Shown here: in pieces, positions 50,646 to 59,728 of the stretch
Numbering within the stretch: position 1 is the first letter of the stretch
Layout of the letters: every line of letters starts with the position of its first letter
Assembly (NCBI GenBank): GCA_965223435.1
Contig: CBDCWQ010000023.1
Span: forward strand, 1,178,001-1,242,000
DNA from: CBDCWQ01 sp965223435
Lineage (GTDB): Bacteria; Myxococcota; Kuafuiibacteriia; Kuafuiibacteriales; Kuafuiibacteriaceae
Length of the DNA stretch: 64,000 nucleotides
Direction of reading: 5' to 3'
The notes under the pieces: generated by a model
Database searches by the model: none
What the model was told of the DNA's origin: nothing
Seen by the model: only the letters and a program-made list of their open reading frames with translations
Position numbers and translations under genes: made by a program

Positions 50646-51305
50646 GTGGCGGCCCAGCAAACCGAGGCGACCGTTCGGCGCATATGGCAGGAGACCCCAA
50701 AACTGAGGGGCGTGGTTCTTGAAGTGCCCGCCGCGTGCGCGGCGCGCTATCAGCGCCCTGGTCAGGTGATTGTCGTTCGACCACCCCAAGGGGAGGGCCA
50801 AGTGTACTTGGCTCTGGCTTCCGCCCCGGGGGAAGCCAGAGCATTTGAGCTCTTGGTCGGGGATGCCGCGTTTGCCCGATTGGGCCTTCTTGAGGGCCAA
50901 TCGGTGGTCATCGAGGGGCCCACGGGAAACGGATTTCCCGTCGATCGCGCCCGAGGCCGGGATGTTCTTCTGTTTGCGGTCGGTTCGGCGTTGGCGCCCA
51001 TCCGACCGCTGGTGGAAACGATCCGGAGGGCGCGGTCGGACTATGGGCGGGTCACGTTGTACGTGGGTGCCCATACGGAACAGGATTTCCCTTATAAGGA
51101 ACAGTTCCCGGCATGGGCTGCGGATGGCATTGATATCCACCGCTGTGTCTCCACGCCTTGGGTTCAGGCTCGTTTTCGTGAACATCAACCTGCGGTCGAA
51201 AACGCGGTCGCTTTTTTGTGCGGCATGAAGCCGATGATGGAAGAGACCCGAGAAGCGCTGGTCGAGGCCGGCCTGCCCGAAGCTCAGATTGCGAGCAATT
51301 GGTAA
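50646..51305 (+). CDS. FAD/NAD(P)-binding oxidoreductase (ferredoxin reductase-like)
   Basis: The 219-residue protein starts at GTG, with AGGA eight bases upstream. An N-terminal beta-barrel (about 5-95) with a weak FAD site (YQRPGQVIVVRPP, YLALASAP) precedes a Rossmann-like nucleotide domain (LLFAVGSALAPIRPLVETI, FLCGMKPMMEETREAL). This is the ferredoxin-NADP reductase/cytochrome b5 reductase layout. It lacks an iron-sulphur domain, so it needs a separate electron partner. The YgfZ-type gene starts 5 bases after its stop, so both are probably one operon. Confidence 0.8.
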   Translation: MAAQQTEATVRRIWQETPKLRGVVLEVPAACAARYQRPGQVIVVRPPQGEGQVYLALASAPGEARAFELLVGDAAFARLGLLEGQSVVIEGPTGNGFPVDRARGRDVLLFAVGSALAPIRPLVETIRRARSDYGRVTLYVGAHTEQDFPYKEQFPAWAADGIDIHRCVSTPWVQARFREHQPAVENAVAFLCGMKPMMEETREALVEAGLPEAQIASNW

Positions 51306-51310
51306 ACCGA

Positions 51311-52309
51311 ATGGTGGGTGCGAGCGCCTCTGAAGAAGATCCCATCGCGTTGGACGTGTCGGCCATCCGTCGTCGTGCGGGGGTTTTGCGGCGTTCGGAC
51401 GTGCGTACCCTCCGCGTGACGGGGACGGATCGCGTCCGTTTTTTGAACGGGATGCTGACGAACGATGTCGCCCGGCTGGCGCCCGGCGAGGGGATGCTTG
51501 CAGTCAAGTGTACCCATCGCGGGCGGGTCCAGGGGGTGCTGCGGGTACGATGCACCGAAGAAGCCCTGTTCTTGGACCTTTTGGCGGTGGCCGCACCGAA
51601 GGTCACAGAGGCCCTCCTGTCGCTGATTGTCATGGACGAGGTGGACATCCAAGACTGTTCCGAGGAACGCGCAGTCCTAGGACTTTATGGTCCACACGCG
51701 GCAGGGGTCTTAGAGGCCTCTGGCCTATGGGCCGGTGCGCCGCCTGCAGGCCACGGCTTTGCTGAGACCGCCCAGGCACGGGTGATCGCCGAACCCCGTT
51801 TTGGGGTGCCCGGCTTCGAAATCCATGTGCCTTCTTCGGCGGATGCCGGCCGCGTTCTTCGAGCGCTCACTCACAGTGGGGCCCAAGAGGTCACGCCCGA
51901 GGCCCTCAACGTATTGCGCGTCGAGGCGGGCTTCCCGTGGGACGGTTCGGACATTGATGAGGACACGATCCCCATGGAGGCCCGACTGGAAGAAGCCATC
52001 AATCTCGAGAAAGGATGCTTCCTGGGTCAAGAGGTGATCGCTCGGGCGACGAATCTTGGCGGCATCAAACATATTCTCGTCGGCGTTGCCATCGATGGTG
52101 TTGAGTGCCCCCCTCCGGGTGCGGTGCTCTACCGGGCCGATCCCAAAAAGGAGACCGGCGAGTTGTGCTCGGTCGTGTGGTCCCCCACCCTGAAGACCAA
52201 CATTGCCCTCGGCTACGTCCGAAAGGCCGACGACGCCCCCGGAACGCTGCTGTGGATTGACCATGGCCAAGGGCTGTCTGGCCGGGTGGTCCCCCTACCG
52301 TTTGTGTGA
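51311..52309 (+). CDS. ygfZ: YgfZ/GcvT-family folate-binding protein
   Basis: ATG 51311 is preferred over an in-frame upstream start inside the previous gene. The 332-residue product carries the family signature KGCFLGQEV (about 234-242) and the GcvT-like N-terminal fold (RVTGTDRVRFLNGMLTNDV). YgfZ acts with folate in assembly or repair of certain iron-sulphur clusters. It follows the oxidoreductase by 5 bases. Downstream lie a strong hairpin and hexamer repeats. Confidence 0.85.
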   Translation: MVGASASEEDPIALDVSAIRRRAGVLRRSDVRTLRVTGTDRVRFLNGMLTNDVARLAPGEGMLAVKCTHRGRVQGVLRVRCTEEALFLDLLAVAAPKVTEALLSLIVMDEVDIQDCSEERAVLGLYGPHAAGVLEASGLWAGAPPAGHGFAETAQARVIAEPRFGVPGFEIHVPSSADAGRVLRALTHSGAQEVTPEALNVLRVEAGFPWDGSDIDEDTIPMEARLEEAINLEKGCFLGQEVIARATNLGGIKHILVGVAIDGVECPPPGAVLYRADPKKETGELCSVVWSPTLKTNIALGYVRKADDAPGTLLWIDHGQGLSGRVVPLPFV

Positions 52310-52345
52310 TGGCGCCGGCCGGCGAAACTCGTCTAGTGAGCAGTT

Positions 52346-52376
52346 GGAGCCTCCCCGGCTCTGCCGGGGAGGCTCC
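52346..52376 (+). terminator. 14-bp GC-rich hairpin after ygfZ
   Basis: GGAGCCTCCCCGGC (52346-52359) pairs perfectly with 52363-52376 across the loop TCT. No T-run follows. It resembles the palindrome at 52623-52647, so it may also be a dispersed palindromic repeat. Confidence 0.6.
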
Positions 52377-52440
52377 CAAAGTTTGACATTTCCGGGAGTC
52401 GTTCGGTCCTCTCGGATACATCAATCTGGGGAAACGCTTT

Positions 52441-52538
<98 letters not shown>

Positions 52539-52622
52539 AAATCGAACCGAGGCATTGCGCGTTTTGCGAGCACTGCTGTTCGTTCATTCGGATAGCCGCT
52601 TTGAGCGGCCCCAGGCTCCTGA

Positions 52623-52647
52623 AGCCCCCGGCTTTGCCGGGGGAGGA
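52623..52647. repeat. Palindromic GC-rich repeat
   Basis: CCCCCGGC, TTT, GCCGGGGG forms an 8-bp stem. The 25-base element matches the one at 63976-64000 at 22 of 25 positions and resembles the hairpin at 52346-52376. It may be a REP-like dispersed element or a terminator for rho. Confidence 0.55.
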
Positions 52648-52791
52648 CGTCACTACCGGGCCAGCGTGATATTGGCCATTCTCGCTGGCGATTGTCGCAC
52701 CAGTTTCCCGCACCGCCTTCGGCTCTCGCGAGTCGGGGGCGGGCGGCGTTGCTTCGCATACGGCTTCGCGAACCCGCCCGCTTCTGTTTGT

Positions 52792-54324
52792 TTAAGAGTT
52801 CATTGAGTCTAGGAACTCTTGGTTGACCTTGGTGGGACGGAGTTTCGAGAGCATGAACTCCATGGAATCGATCACGTTCAGCGGATGCAAAAGCTGCCGC
52901 AAGATCCATACGCGATTCAAAATATCGGGGGGCTGGAGAAGCTCCTCTTTACGGGTTGCCGACTTGTTGATGTCGAGGCAGGGGAAGATCCGTTTTTCCA
53001 TCAGTTTTCGATCGAGATGGATTTCTGAATTGCCGGTCCCCTTGAACTCTTCGAAAATCACTTCGTCCATGCGGCTTCCGGTGTCGACCAGTGCTGAAGA
53101 AATGATGGTCAACGAGCCACCCTCTTCCACGTTTCGAGCCGCCCCAAAAAATCGTTTCGGTTTGTGAAGCGCGTTGGCATCGACACCGCCAGACAGAATC
53201 TTACCAGAGGGCGGGATCACCGTATTGTATGCACGCGCAAGCCGGGTGATGGAGTCCAGTAAGATGACCACGTCACGTCCATGCTCGACCAGTCGTTTGG
53301 CCTTCTCGATGACCATCTCTGCGACCTGAACGTGCCTTGATGCGGGCTCGTCGAAGGTCGAGGAGATCACTTCTCCGTCGACGCTTCGTTTCATATCCGT
53401 GACTTCTTCAGGACGCTCGTCGATGAGAAGGACCATGAGCCAGACTTCGGGATGATTCGACGAAATCGCGTGGGCGATGTCCTGCAACAGAACGGTTTTG
53501 CCTGCGCGTGGGGGGGACACCACCAGGGCGCGTTGCCCTTTACCGATCGGCGTCAACAGATCGATGATACGGGTGGAGAAGTTCTCCGACCGGTACTCCA
53601 TGTTGAGCCGCGATTGCGGATACAGTGGTGTCAGGTTGTCGAATAAGATCTTGTCTCGGGCAACATCAGGCGACTCGAAGTTTACGCTCTCTACCTTGAG
53701 CATGGCAAAGTAGCGTTCACTCTCTTTCGGCGGGCGAATTTGTCCGCTGATGGTATCGCCGGTTCGTAGGTTGAATCGCCTGAGCTGCGATGGCGACACG
53801 TAGATGTCGTCAGGGCCCGGAAGGTAGCTGTAGTCGGGAGAACGCAGAAAGCCGAAGCCGTCTGAGAGACACTCGAGTACGCCCTCGGAGTAGATGGTTC
53901 CGGAACGCGCCACGTGTGCCTGCAGGAGCGCAAAAGTCAGCTCTTGCTTGCGCATCCCGGCAGCGCCCTCCACGCCCATGTCCCTGGCCATGCGGGTCAG
54001 CTCGGAAATACGCTTTTCCTTGAGCTCCTTCAGGTTCATGCGCTCGGTTGTGGGCGTCACCGATGCCTTGGTGGCTTTGGATCGGGGGGCTTCACCGGAG
54101 CGGGAGTCCTTGGACGCCCCCGAGGTTTTGGCCTCGTCCTTCGCCGATCCCCCCTGGCCGTTCGTGGATAGGGCCTGGGCTTTTTTCCCACCATTGGTGG
54201 TGCTGGTGCTGCTGCTACGCCGTTTCTTGCTGGCTCGCCGTGGAGCCTCGGTGCTCTCACCTGACATATTTTCTGTTTCCTTGGCTTTTTTTGGTGCGGC
54301 GGATGCTTCCGTCGTTTGCACCAT
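52792..54324 (-). CDS. rho: Transcription termination factor Rho
   Basis: The RNA-dependent ATPase that ends transcription. The frame runs to 54423; ATG 54324 or ATG 54267 (AAGGA ten bases upstream) is more likely, giving 510 or 491 residues. The start of the frame is a Ser/Lys-rich low-complexity segment of roughly 75 residues, as in Rho of Myxococcota and Actinobacteria. Then come Rho_N (MNLKELKEKRISELTRMARD), a cold-shock-like RNA-binding domain (GFGFLRSPDYSYLPGPDDIYV), Walker A PPRAGKT, Walker B VVILLDSITRLARAYN and the C-terminal SGGVDANALHKPKRFFGAARN region. All catalytic parts appear intact. A divergent ligase-like gene overlaps the upstream region. Confidence 0.95.
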   Translation of the reverse strand: MVQTTEASAAPKKAKETENMSGESTEAPRRASKKRRSSSTSTTNGGKKAQALSTNGQGGSAKDEAKTSGASKDSRSGEAPRSKATKASVTPTTERMNLKELKEKRISELTRMARDMGVEGAAGMRKQELTFALLQAHVARSGTIYSEGVLECLSDGFGFLRSPDYSYLPGPDDIYVSPSQLRRFNLRTGDTISGQIRPPKESERYFAMLKVESVNFESPDVARDKILFDNLTPLYPQSRLNMEYRSENFSTRIIDLLTPIGKGQRALVVSPPRAGKTVLLQDIAHAISSNHPEVWLMVLLIDERPEEVTDMKRSVDGEVISSTFDEPASRHVQVAEMVIEKAKRLVEHGRDVVILLDSITRLARAYNTVIPPSGKILSGGVDANALHKPKRFFGAARNVEEGGSLTIISSALVDTGSRMDEVIFEEFKGTGNSEIHLDRKLMEKRIFPCLDINKSATRKEELLQPPDILNRVWILRQLLHPLNVIDSMEFMLSKLRPTKVNQEFLDSMNS

Positions 54325-54412
54325 CGCGCGCTTGGTCCTATCTTGTTTCAGAGTTGAAACTTGAAGAGTGGCCCCCGCCAATCTCTTACGTTGCTGGTTT
54401 CTGGAGAACGAG

Positions 54413-56527
54413 GTGGCCCCCAAGAAGCGCCACCCATGCTCTGAACGTATGGATACGAGGGGCCTGAAGTCAAGGGACTTTGTGCGAGTGGAAAAGGCAG
54501 AGGATCGGGCAAGGCGGCTGCGAGGGCATCTTTTGGAACAGGAGCATCTCCTGTATGTACTTGAAGTGCCTGGGGTTTCTCGCAGAAGGTTCCTGAAATA
54601 TCGGGCCGAGCTGGCGGCGCTTGAAGCTCAGGGTGTGCCGCAGGCCCCCGACTCCGTCACCCGCAGGGCGCCGGTGGCTCCCCGGGCGGCCTTTGACCAC
54701 ATGACCCACGCCACTCCGTGGCCCCAGCCTGAACCCATCCGGGGCGTCGCGGGCTTGGTTGACTACCACGAGGGGCTTGCCATTCTTCGCGGCCGCCGGG
54801 TGCTGTACGTGGCCCAGGCCATGCTCCGAGGGCTGGAGGTGGTCTTGACTTATCGCGACGGGGTGTTGGCCCGGGCCGTCCTTCGGGGGGATGGCGTTTG
54901 GGGCGAAGACGTCACCGACAACGCCCGCACCTTGGGTTCGATTCCGTTGAGGCTCAGATCGCCCGGTACGGTGACGCCGCCTGATGTAGGCCAGGCGGTC
55001 GCCCAGGAAATGGGTCCGAGAACGCTGAGCCCCATTCCGCCCTTTCCTTCGGAGCTCCATATCCGGGCGGTGATCGGTATCAAAGACCAAGATCTTGCTA
55101 CGCTTGACCGACGGCGTACGGACGCCGGGGAGCCCCCGTTTTTGTTTCCTGAGGCCGCCGTTTCGGGGCTGTTTCGCCGCCTTGACCCCCAGGCATCGTG
55201 TGAAGTGCCGCTCAAGGCGTTTGCGCTTGGCTGCGATCGCGCCATTTCCGGTTTTGAGAGCCGTTGGCACTTGTACGGCGCCCTCAAGAGCTGGGGCTTT
55301 TCGATTTCGCCCATTTGTTTTCGCTGTCGCGGAATTGCAGAGGTTGTAGAGTTTCTCGCCGGCGTACATCAGCTGCAAGAACCGTTTGCCTTCGGCCTTG
55401 CGGGCGTTCTTTTGGAAGCGAACCCACTCGAGCTTTTCCAGGGTTCCGGAGCCCCCGAAGCCGTCCGTTTGATCCTACCGCCGCAAGGGCGTTTGGGGGC
55501 CCTCTTACAAGTCCAAGAACGCACGGGCCGCGGCGGCGTGATTTCGCATGTCGGACGTGTGCACGTCGAACGAGGAGAGCCTATCGAGCGCGAATTTCCG
55601 CTGGCGCCGGTCGGGGCTCCTCTCATCCGGCAATGGGAAGGTGAGGCGGTGCGGGTGCACCTGGCGGGGTTTTTTCCGGTCGTGGAGCGTGCCGCAGAAA
55701 CGAAAGAGCCGGCCCTTGGTGCGGAGGCCGTGCTCACGCCCGCCTGCGGTGCCTGCCAAAGCGCACTTGTGGAGGTTTTGCAGGGCTCGCTTCGATGTTG
55801 CCCGAATACCCGGTGTCGTGCGCGCCGGCTGGCCCATCTTCGTTATGTGCTTGGGCCTCGGGGGCTGGGCCTCGAATCTGAGGAAGGCTGCTTCGACGAG
55901 ACTCTTACGGAGGCCCTTCTCGGAGGACTGAAAGGTGAAGTGGCTGAGCTTTTGACCTGGACGAAGGACCAAATCAAGGGCCGCTTGGGTCGGCCTTGGC
56001 CCCCCTTGGAGGAGGCCCTTCGTTCCTTAACTTCGATGTCGCTTTGGCGCTTCGTCGATCTTCTTGGTGTACCCCATGTGGGCGAGTTCGAAGCGCGGTC
56101 CATCACCCATGGGGCGGTCGACTTGGAAGGCCTGATGCGTTTTGATCAAACGACGGGATCGGCAGCGCATATTCGCCCCGAGGCTCGGCGGTCGTTTGTT
56201 CAATGGCTTGGCCAGGGCGGCTGTGGGTTTCTACAACAAGTCCAAGCCTCGGGTTTAGAGCTCGTAGACGCCAGACATGCGTTTCCTCTCCCTTTCTTGG
56301 GCATGTCGGTTGCGATTGTGGGCCTGCCGGCGCCGGATTTAGCCCCTTTGATCACCGCGCTCCAGCGGCGGGGGGCCCGGTGGGTGAAACGGTTGGATTT
56401 CGCGACCGACTTTTTGGTTGTGGGAGAGGCTGCCGAAGAAGAAATCACGCTTGCAGAGTCTTTCGAAGTCGCCGTGATCGATGCAAAGGCTTTGATTCAG
56501 GTCCTCAAAGAGACTGGCTCCGAATGA
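54413..56527 (+). CDS. NAD+-dependent DNA ligase homologue lacking the catalytic lysine
   Basis: GTG 54413 has GGAG six bases upstream; GTG 54368 and ATG 54449 are alternatives. The layout matches LigA end to end: N-terminal Ia domain, adenylation domain, OB, four-Cys zinc finger (Cys445, 448, 462/463, 468), helix-hairpin-helix (about 515-545) and BRCT (about 632-704, LPFLGMSVAIVG). RGDG-WGEDVT-N-RT is kept (about 158-170). The motif that should be KxDG reads MLRG (Met137 in place of the AMP-accepting Lys), the LEVRGEV-like segment reads ELHIRAVIGI, and FANPRNAAAGSLRQLDP is eroded to FLFPEAAVSGLFRRLDP. It should be unable to ligate. The frame is long and uninterrupted, so it is probably a maintained pseudoenzyme. 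Confidence 0.82.
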   Translation: MAPKKRHPCSERMDTRGLKSRDFVRVEKAEDRARRLRGHLLEQEHLLYVLEVPGVSRRRFLKYRAELAALEAQGVPQAPDSVTRRAPVAPRAAFDHMTHATPWPQPEPIRGVAGLVDYHEGLAILRGRRVLYVAQAMLRGLEVVLTYRDGVLARAVLRGDGVWGEDVTDNARTLGSIPLRLRSPGTVTPPDVGQAVAQEMGPRTLSPIPPFPSELHIRAVIGIKDQDLATLDRRRTDAGEPPFLFPEAAVSGLFRRLDPQASCEVPLKAFALGCDRAISGFESRWHLYGALKSWGFSISPICFRCRGIAEVVEFLAGVHQLQEPFAFGLAGVLLEANPLELFQGSGAPEAVRLILPPQGRLGALLQVQERTGRGGVISHVGRVHVERGEPIEREFPLAPVGAPLIRQWEGEAVRVHLAGFFPVVERAAETKEPALGAEAVLTPACGACQSALVEVLQGSLRCCPNTRCRARRLAHLRYVLGPRGLGLESEEGCFDETLTEALLGGLKGEVAELLTWTKDQIKGRLGRPWPPLEEALRSLTSMSLWRFVDLLGVPHVGEFEARSITHGAVDLEGLMRFDQTTGSAAHIRPEARRSFVQWLGQGGCGFLQQVQASGLELVDARHAFPLPFLGMSVAIVGLPAPDLAPLITALQRRGARWVKRLDFATDFLVVGEAAEEEITLAESFEVAVIDAKALIQVLKETGSE

Positions 56528-57324
56528 CAATCAAGCACAACGGGCACGTGATCGCTCGGGGTATCTAAGGATCTGACCTGGCGGTCGATCCATACCTTTT
56601 CGGCCCGCTCCAGAAGCGGTTTGGTGATCAGCATGTGGTCGATGCGCATGCCCCGATTTCTCTCGAAACCGCCTTTGCGGTAGTCCCACCAGGTGTACGC
56701 TTTTTGGGAGGGCTGGAAGTGCCGGAACGCGTCCGATAGCCCCCATTCCAGAAGTTCGAAGAATGCAGCACGCTCCGGTTTGCTGACAAACAGGCCACCG
56801 GCCATTTCGTCTGGTGCCCATACGTCGAGGTCGAGGGGCGCAATGTTGAAGTCACCCATCAGGGCCAAGGGCGTATCGCTCGGTGGGCCGTCGTCAAGAA
56901 AGACTCGAAGTTGTTTCAGCCACTCGAGCTTAAAGGCAAATTTGCTTGAATCCATCGCCGCACCGTTGGGGACGTAGACGTTGATGATCCGTACCCCTTG
57001 GATGGTTGCTGCCATCAGTCTGGGCTCGGCGTCCGTAGCGCCCCCTGGGAAGCCACGAATCACATCGCTCGGGACTTCTCGACTGACGATGGCGACGCCA
57101 TTGTATGTGCTCTGCCCCCAATAGCTGACCTCGTAGTCGAGGTCGAAAAAAGCGTCCTCCGGAAAAGCTTGGTCGGTCACCTTCGTTTCTTGAAGGCAAA
57201 GGACGTCCGGTTCATGGGCCTCGAGCCAATCGAGGACCTGATCTTCTCGCACCCGAAGCGAATTCACATTCCAGCTTGCGATCCGCACGCCGCGCTTTTG
57301 GCCTGATTGTTCTCTCGAAGCCAA
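56497..57324 (-). CDS. xth: Exodeoxyribonuclease III
   Basis: This 275-residue AP endonuclease/3'-exonuclease acts in base-excision repair. Motifs present: SWNVNSLR, LQETKV, YVPNG, GDFNIAP, RIDHMLIT and PSDHVPVV, covering the metal ligands and the catalytic Asp/His. Its 3' end overlaps the 3' end of the ligase-like gene by 31 bases (56497-56527), a convergent overlap of two DNA-repair-type genes. The N-terminus (MASREQSGQKRG) extends slightly beyond the usual start. Confidence 0.93.
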   Translation of the reverse strand: MASREQSGQKRGVRIASWNVNSLRVREDQVLDWLEAHEPDVLCLQETKVTDQAFPEDAFFDLDYEVSYWGQSTYNGVAIVSREVPSDVIRGFPGGATDAEPRLMAATIQGVRIINVYVPNGAAMDSSKFAFKLEWLKQLRVFLDDGPPSDTPLALMGDFNIAPLDLDVWAPDEMAGGLFVSKPERAAFFELLEWGLSDAFRHFQPSQKAYTWWDYRKGGFERNRGMRIDHMLITKPLLERAEKVWIDRQVRSLDTPSDHVPVVLDCHSEPVSLRT

Positions 57325-57360
57325 GCCCCATTCCCAAAAAAAGGTCGAAGTGATCTGGGT

Positions 57361-58236
57361 TTAGGTGGAAAGAACCGGAAGCTTGCCCAAGGATGTGTGC
57401 ACTGGGTCTCGAGGCCTCTGCACGATGCGAGCCTTGTGGGGCTTTGGCCGAATGTCTCCCGGGCGCGCCTGCCATGCGGCTTGGAGCGATCGATCGAGAA
57501 GGTGGGTGGGCCGAACGTTTTTGAGGGCTTGGAGCATGACGCTCTTGATATGAGGGTGATCGCGCTCCAAGTCGGTGAGGAGCTCTTTCATCCGTTCACG
57601 TTTGAGTCCCGATTGGGTGCCGCAGAGGTTGCAGGGAAGAATCGGAAAGGCTTCGAGTGTGGCGTATCGCGCAATGTCAGGCTCAGCGCACTCGATCATC
57701 GGGCGGATGACCTCAAATGCGCCGTCGTCGGTGGTATAGGTGGCGGGCATGGCCTGGATTCTTCCGGCGTAAAAAAGGTTCATCAGCAGGGTCTCCAGGG
57801 CGTCCTCGCGGTGGTGCCCGAGCGCAATTTTGTTGCACCCAAGGCGTTCCGCCGCCCCGTAAAGCACACCTCGACGGAGCCGCGAACAGAGGGCACAGGT
57901 GGTCTGCCCGTCTGGCACGTGTGATTTGACCACCGAGTAGGTATCTTCGCGAAGGATTTCGAAGGGCAGGCCTTGGTGCTTTAGCCAGCGCCGCAAGGGA
58001 CGTCCGTCGTACCCCGGTTGGGCTTGGTCCAAATGGACGGCCATCAGTTCTACAGAAAATGGGAGACGCTCCGCCAGCTTGGCGAGCAGTTGAAGCAGCG
58101 TATAACTGTCTTTTCCCCCGCTCACTGCGACCATGATGCGGTCGCGGGGCTTGAGGAGGGCATAGTGCTTGCAGGCGCCGCGCAGTCGGGCGAGAAGCGC
58201 TCTTTCGAGGCGAGCGCGCTCATCTTGCATCGACAT
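57361..58236 (-). CDS. ttcA: tRNA 2-thiocytidine biosynthesis protein TtcA-like
   Basis: This 291-residue PP-loop ATPase uses an iron-sulphur cluster to thiolate cytidine 32 of tRNA. The PP-loop SGGKDS (39-44) activates the base with ATP. The cluster-type cysteines appear as CALC (114, 117) and CNLCG (202, 205). HLDQAQPGYDG and LGHHREDALETLLMNLFY are typical. It lies 36 bases after xth on the same strand. Confidence 0.9.
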   Translation of the reverse strand: MSMQDERARLERALLARLRGACKHYALLKPRDRIMVAVSGGKDSYTLLQLLAKLAERLPFSVELMAVHLDQAQPGYDGRPLRRWLKHQGLPFEILREDTYSVVKSHVPDGQTTCALCSRLRRGVLYGAAERLGCNKIALGHHREDALETLLMNLFYAGRIQAMPATYTTDDGAFEVIRPMIECAEPDIARYATLEAFPILPCNLCGTQSGLKRERMKELLTDLERDHPHIKSVMLQALKNVRPTHLLDRSLQAAWQARPGDIRPKPHKARIVQRPRDPVHTSLGKLPVLST

Positions 58237-58341
58237 GGGATGAGGCTAGCGGAAACGAAGCGCGGTGAGAAGCACTTCATTTCAGAGCTTACCCACACCC
58301 CACAAACGTGCGCGGAACCATTTGGGTGCGCTGCGATGGCC

Positions 58342-59391
58342 CTACTGACCAATCTTGCGGATGGAGCTCATAGACGTTTTATGGAGAAGGCTCATGATGT
58401 TGTCGACCGAAGTCAAAAATCGCTCGTACTTCTTGGTCAGTTGCTCCAGCTCTTTGGTGATCTCTTCCTCGGACTTTTTGGAACCCGCGCCCGACGAGGC
58501 ACCGCTTTGCCCGGCACCACCGAGGAGGCCACCGATGGTCTGACCGGCCATGGTGCCCAAGGGGCCCCCGACTGCACCTCCGGCGAGTTTGCCGAGCCCC
58601 TTGAGGAAGCCGCCCTTGCCCTTGCCCGGCTTCTTGTCCTTGTTTTGAAGGGCCTTGAGTTCTTTGCCTTTGCCTTCTATTTCGCGTTGCAGCTTTTTCA
58701 TTTGGTCCATCATGATGCCAAACAGCAGGTCCTCGAAGGAGGCTGCATTTGTGGCTGAGCTCGCTGGACTGCTTTGGCCGCCCCGTGGGGCGCTGCCGTT
58801 TTGTGCAATCTTCAGATCTTGGGCCAGCTTGACGATGGCGTTCTGCATCCCGCGAATGTGGGACCCCAAGCTGTTGAGATGAGGAGGCAGCCCCGGAAAG
58901 GGCACGGGCCCTCGGAGCGGTCTTCGGATGGTGAGTTTGCCATCGGTTCGGCCGTCGGGGATAAATTTGCCACCGATGGCTTTTTCGAAGGCGGCTCTGA
59001 TCCTCGGATTTTTCGACAAAAGGCGCTCGAACTTCATCGCCGCCCTTCTTTTCGGGTGGAACATGGCGAGCCCACGGGTGCCTACTCCGGGGGCCAGATC
59101 CATACGATGGTAGGTCCGCCCCAAGAACGGACGCAGGCGCGCCATGGCAAACTGCGGCCGGGCCGAAAGCCCAAAAGCGCCAAAAGCTCGCTCGTTGCGA
59201 AGCCGCTGAAGGCCCGTGGTGCCCCGTCCGGTGGCGGCTTCGTGGAATGCGTCGCTCAGGTTTCGCAACATGCCCACCGGATTTCCCGCGAGCGCGTCGA
59301 TTTGAGCCCCGAAGGCCCCGCCTTGAAGCCCCAGTTGCCCCAAAAGGTCGTTGACCTTCGTTCCGAGAGAGTTGCCGCCGAGTGTCACCAT
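58342..59391 (-). CDS. Unknown coiled-coil protein, paralogue B (glycine-zipper linker)
   Basis: ATG 59391 is chosen because AAAGGAG (59398-59404) lies six bases upstream; the frame runs to 59433. The 349-residue product parallels 47382-48350: NDLLGQLG, FGAQIDALAGNP, LRNLSDAFHEAATG, a middle block with GGKFIPDGR and PFPGLPPHL, helix one after FEDLLFGIMMDQM, and a nearly identical end (EEITKELEQLTKKYERF, NIMSLLHKTSMSSIRKIGQ). The linker differs completely: instead of Lys/Gly it has glycine-zipper sequence (GKLAGGAVGGPLG, AGQTIGGLLGGAG) of the kind seen in membrane-inserting proteins. No signal peptide is seen. Function unknown. Confidence 0.75.
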   Translation of the reverse strand: MVTLGGNSLGTKVNDLLGQLGLQGGAFGAQIDALAGNPVGMLRNLSDAFHEAATGRGTTGLQRLRNERAFGAFGLSARPQFAMARLRPFLGRTYHRMDLAPGVGTRGLAMFHPKRRAAMKFERLLSKNPRIRAAFEKAIGGKFIPDGRTDGKLTIRRPLRGPVPFPGLPPHLNSLGSHIRGMQNAIVKLAQDLKIAQNGSAPRGGQSSPASSATNAASFEDLLFGIMMDQMKKLQREIEGKGKELKALQNKDKKPGKGKGGFLKGLGKLAGGAVGGPLGTMAGQTIGGLLGGAGQSGASSGAGSKKSEEEITKELEQLTKKYERFLTSVDNIMSLLHKTSMSSIRKIGQ

Positions 59392-59728
59392 CGTTGTCTC
59401 CTTTGGTTGTGTGGGTACCCGCCACACGCGCATATCCCCTAAGCCCCGTCGTTACCGGCCTTGTACCGCAGTTGTATCGACGCCGAACAGGCTTTTTCTC
59501 CGAGAACAGTGGCTGCGCTTCGCGCAAGGCGCGGGGGGGGGTAACCTGGCCTCGTGGGGCCGAACCAGCGTGGGCTTGGCACGAGGGGCGTAGGGCACGG
59601 GGTCTGCACCAGCGATCGTCGGGATCCCGGCGCTCACCGGCACGGATCGGAATCCGTTTGCGTGGGGTGGGTGAGCCCTTTCGTTGGACCTCGTTGTTTT
59701 CGGGTCTCCTTCGGGCCATGCTGGGTCC
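59392..59728. other. Intergenic region between divergent genes
   Basis: About 337 bases with no supported gene. It must carry promoters for paralogue B and the YceI-like gene. No clear promoter pair or long repeat was seen. Confidence 0.4.
59398..59404 (-). promoter_or_regulatory. Ribosome site fixing the start of paralogue B
   Basis: AAAGGAG on the minus strand with a six-base spacer to ATG 59391. Confidence 0.8.

Noticed and set aside
54324..54423. Longer Rho N-terminus beginning at 54423
   Set aside because: The extra residues overlap the divergent ligase-like gene's start, and later ATGs have better ribosome sites.
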